Of a stretch of 37,605 nucleotides of DNA, positions 35,991 to 37,605 are shown one piece after another. The first letter of the stretch is position 1; every line of letters begins with the position of its first letter. Origin of the DNA: an uncultured Clostridia bacterium. GTDB lineage: Bacteria; Bacillota; Clostridia; TANB77; CAG-508. The notes below the pieces were generated by a model. The model was not told where the DNA came from. It saw nothing but the letters and a program-made list of their open reading frames with translations, and made no database searches. The position numbers and the translations under genes were made by a program. The DNA lies in assembly GCA_944390285.1 (NCBI GenBank), contig CALXPN010000012.1, forward strand, positions 1 to 37,605, written 5' to 3'.

Positions 35991-37511
35991 GTGATAAAAA
36001 AAATATTAAAATCTGTTAGAGCAAAATTATTTTTAACTTTATGTGTTGTTATAGTTATGATTATTGGATTTTTTGTCGTAATAAATAATGCTGTTTTAGA
36101 AGCACTTTATTATTATAATAAAAAAGAAATTATATTAGATACATATGAATTTATAAATACTTCAATACAAAAAGAATTTAATGAAGAAGAAAAAAACAGA
36201 TATGAACTTGAACTTGAAAAAGTATCTGTAAATAATAATTTTGAAATATTAATTTTAAATAAAGATAATAATGAAGACATTATATATGCTACTAATAAAA
36301 ATTTTTTGCCAGACTTTGGAACGATAAATGAAATAAAATATGATGTAAATTATAGTATATTTAATAAATCAGATGTTATGTATGCAAAAGATGGTATAGA
36401 TATAAGAAGACTAAATGATAGAAAAAATGGAATAGTATATGTGTTATTATCTGGTACATTAGATAATGGAAATAAATTATATATAAGAATGCCTATAACC
36501 CCAATTCAAGATAGTGCTAGTATTTCTAACCGATTTATTTTTGTAATGGGAACAGCAGCAATAATTTTGGGTGGAGTTGCAATTACATTTATTACTCAAA
36601 GATTTACTAAACCAATTGAAGAGTTAAATGATATTGCAAATGAAATGAGTAAATTAAATTTTAAAAGAAAATATAGAATAAATGATAGTGAAGATGAAAT
36701 AAATGAATTAGGAAAAAGTATAAATACATTATCAGATAAATTAGAGGATACTATTTACAAATTAAAATTAAGTAATTCAGAGCTTGAAAAAGATATTGAA
36801 GAAAAATCTAAAATTGATGAAATGAGAAAACAATTCATTTCAGATGTTTCCCATGAACTTAAAACACCGATAGCATTAATTCAAGGATATGCAGAAGGAT
36901 TAGTAGAAAATGTAAATACAGATGATGAAAACAGAAAATTTTATGCAAATGTTATTTTAGATGAAGCAAATAAAATGGATAAACTTGTAAAAAGACTTTT
37001 AGAGCTTATGAAACTTGAATACGAAGATAGAAAATTTAATGATTCAAAATTTGATATAGTTGAATTAATTAATGAAGTTGTAAAAAATTCAAAAGTCGTA
37101 TTATCAGATAATAATATTGAAGTAGAATTCAAATCAAATGAACCAGTATATGTTTATGCAGATGATTTTTATATAGAACAAGTTGTTACAAATTATTTTA
37201 CAAATGCAATAAAAAATGTAAAAGAAATAAATGGTAAAAAGAAAATAAAAATTGGAATAAAAAACGGAAGAGAAGAAGGAAAATTAAGAATAACAGTTTT
37301 CAATACTGGAAGTAGAATAGATGAAGAAAACTTGAATAGAATTTGGACAAGATTTTATAAAATAGATGAATCACGAGATCGTTCAAAAGGTGGTACAGGA
37401 ATTGGACTTTCTCTTGTAAAAGCAATAATGACAAAATATAAAAGTAAATATGGTGTAACAAATAAAAAAGATGGAGTAGAATTCTATTTTGAAATTCAAG
37501 AAGCAAAATAA
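35991..37511 (+). CDS. Membrane sensor histidine kinase
   Basis: 506 residues from a GTG start with AGGAGA upstream. Two transmembrane segments (~11-35 and ~181-203) flank an external sensor domain of about 140 residues with no recognised ligand motif. Then HAMP (~204-256), a coiled linker, HisKA with the phosphorylated His288 in SDVSHELKTP, and HATPase_c with N-box NYFTNAIKN, G1-like FNTGSRI, the F-box ending IWTRFYKID and G2 GGTGIGLSL. It is an intact kinase of the PhoR/ResE class and the partner of the preceding regulator. The external domain resembles those of envelope-sensing kinases in Clostridia, but the signal cannot be inferred. Confidence 0.95.
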   Translation: MIKKILKSVRAKLFLTLCVVIVMIIGFFVVINNAVLEALYYYNKKEIILDTYEFINTSIQKEFNEEEKNRYELELEKVSVNNNFEILILNKDNNEDIIYATNKNFLPDFGTINEIKYDVNYSIFNKSDVMYAKDGIDIRRLNDRKNGIVYVLLSGTLDNGNKLYIRMPITPIQDSASISNRFIFVMGTAAIILGGVAITFITQRFTKPIEELNDIANEMSKLNFKRKYRINDSEDEINELGKSINTLSDKLEDTIYKLKLSNSELEKDIEEKSKIDEMRKQFISDVSHELKTPIALIQGYAEGLVENVNTDDENRKFYANVILDEANKMDKLVKRLLELMKLEYEDRKFNDSKFDIVELINEVVKNSKVVLSDNNIEVEFKSNEPVYVYADDFYIEQVVTNYFTNAIKNVKEINGKKKIKIGIKNGREEGKLRITVFNTGSRIDEENLNRIWTRFYKIDESRDRSKGGTGIGLSLVKAIMTKYKSKYGVTNKKDGVEFYFEIQEAK

Positions 37512-37545
37512 AAAGAAAAGGACTAAAGATTCCTTTTCTTTTTAT
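37511..37545. terminator. Terminator after the two-component operon
   Basis: AAAAGAAAAGGA pairs with TCCTTTTCTTTT around an 8-base loop, with T-run after it. It would work on both strands, consistent with a convergent gene at the right edge. Confidence 0.8.
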
Positions 37546-37568
37546 TTTCATATATTTTTCATTAATGA

Positions 37569-37604
37569 TTAATTTGCATTTTCATTTGTTTGTATTGTAT
37601 AAGT
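37569..37604 (-). CDS. Possible 3' end of a convergent gene
   Basis: On the minus strand an open frame enters from the right edge and ends TYTIQTNENAN followed by TAA. Only 12 codons are inside the window. The support is the bidirectional terminator just beyond it and the absence of another explanation for this stretch. Confidence 0.25.
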   Translation of the reverse strand, partial: TYTIQTNENAN

Positions 37605-37605
37605 A

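Noticed and set aside
1..37605. CRISPR arrays, insertion sequences, tRNA or rRNA genes
   Set aside because: No spaced direct repeats, transposase-like frames, terminal inverted repeats or cloverleaf-like sequences were seen on either strand.

Overview
The window is about 37.6 kb of very AT-rich DNA. Its gene set points to a low-GC, anaerobic, probably spore-forming Clostridia-type member of the Bacillota: a trimeric [FeFe]-hydrogenase locus, a DUF4364 protein, YlbJ and BofC-like sporulation proteins, a ClpE-type ATPase, near-consensus sigma-A promoters and strong AGGAGG ribosome binding sites. Arginine is written almost entirely as AGA. The assignment rests on gene content alone; there is no rRNA or tRNA in the window.

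Layout. 1-2531: a cell-wall-hydrolase-like gene cut by the window edge, a small membrane-anchored protein, and a decayed gene with several frame breaks that seems related to both. 2614-3738: a membrane-anchored FGE-sulfatase-fold protein without the catalytic cysteines. 3899-9971: aspS, an SH3/NlpC-P60 wall hydrolase, comEC and a BofC-like protein in one run. 10005-12338 (minus): a ClpE-like ATPase, divergent from a DUF3298-like/YibE-F gene pair (12594-14722), with a CIRCE-like element between them. 14789-16090 (minus): an HtrA protease. 16349-21122: rnhB, two tandem pyrimidine-nucleoside phosphorylase genes and an M18 aminopeptidase. 21203-21442: a small membrane protein. 21670-25796: hydC-hydB-hydA, a predicted electron-bifurcating hydrogenase. 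25854-26861 (minus): YlbJ/SpoVV. 27071-31372: mfd and a SpoU-type rRNA methyltransferase. 31400-31951 (minus): DUF4364. 32119-35205: an unrecognised helical-repeat/kinase-like protein and oligoendopeptidase F. 35298-37511: an OmpR/PhoR-type two-component system. Hairpin terminators close most units, several of them shared by convergent genes.

The most striking observation joins two unrelated genes. hydC (near its 5' end) and mfd (in the middle) are each interrupted by one extra C that creates an in-frame CGG followed by AAA. Removing one base, so that the next codon read is GGA, restores a sensible protein in both. A manual scan found CGG in frame nowhere else in this window. CGG may therefore be an unassigned or starved codon here, and CGGA may be a site where ribosomes shift +1 (or read four bases). 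Sequencing error and ordinary gene decay are the alternatives; shared context and exclusivity make the recoding idea worth testing first.

Other points of interest are the first of the tandem phosphorylases, which has lost several substrate-binding residues, the kinase-like repeat protein, the CIRCE-like element near clpE and a possible AUA start for comEC.
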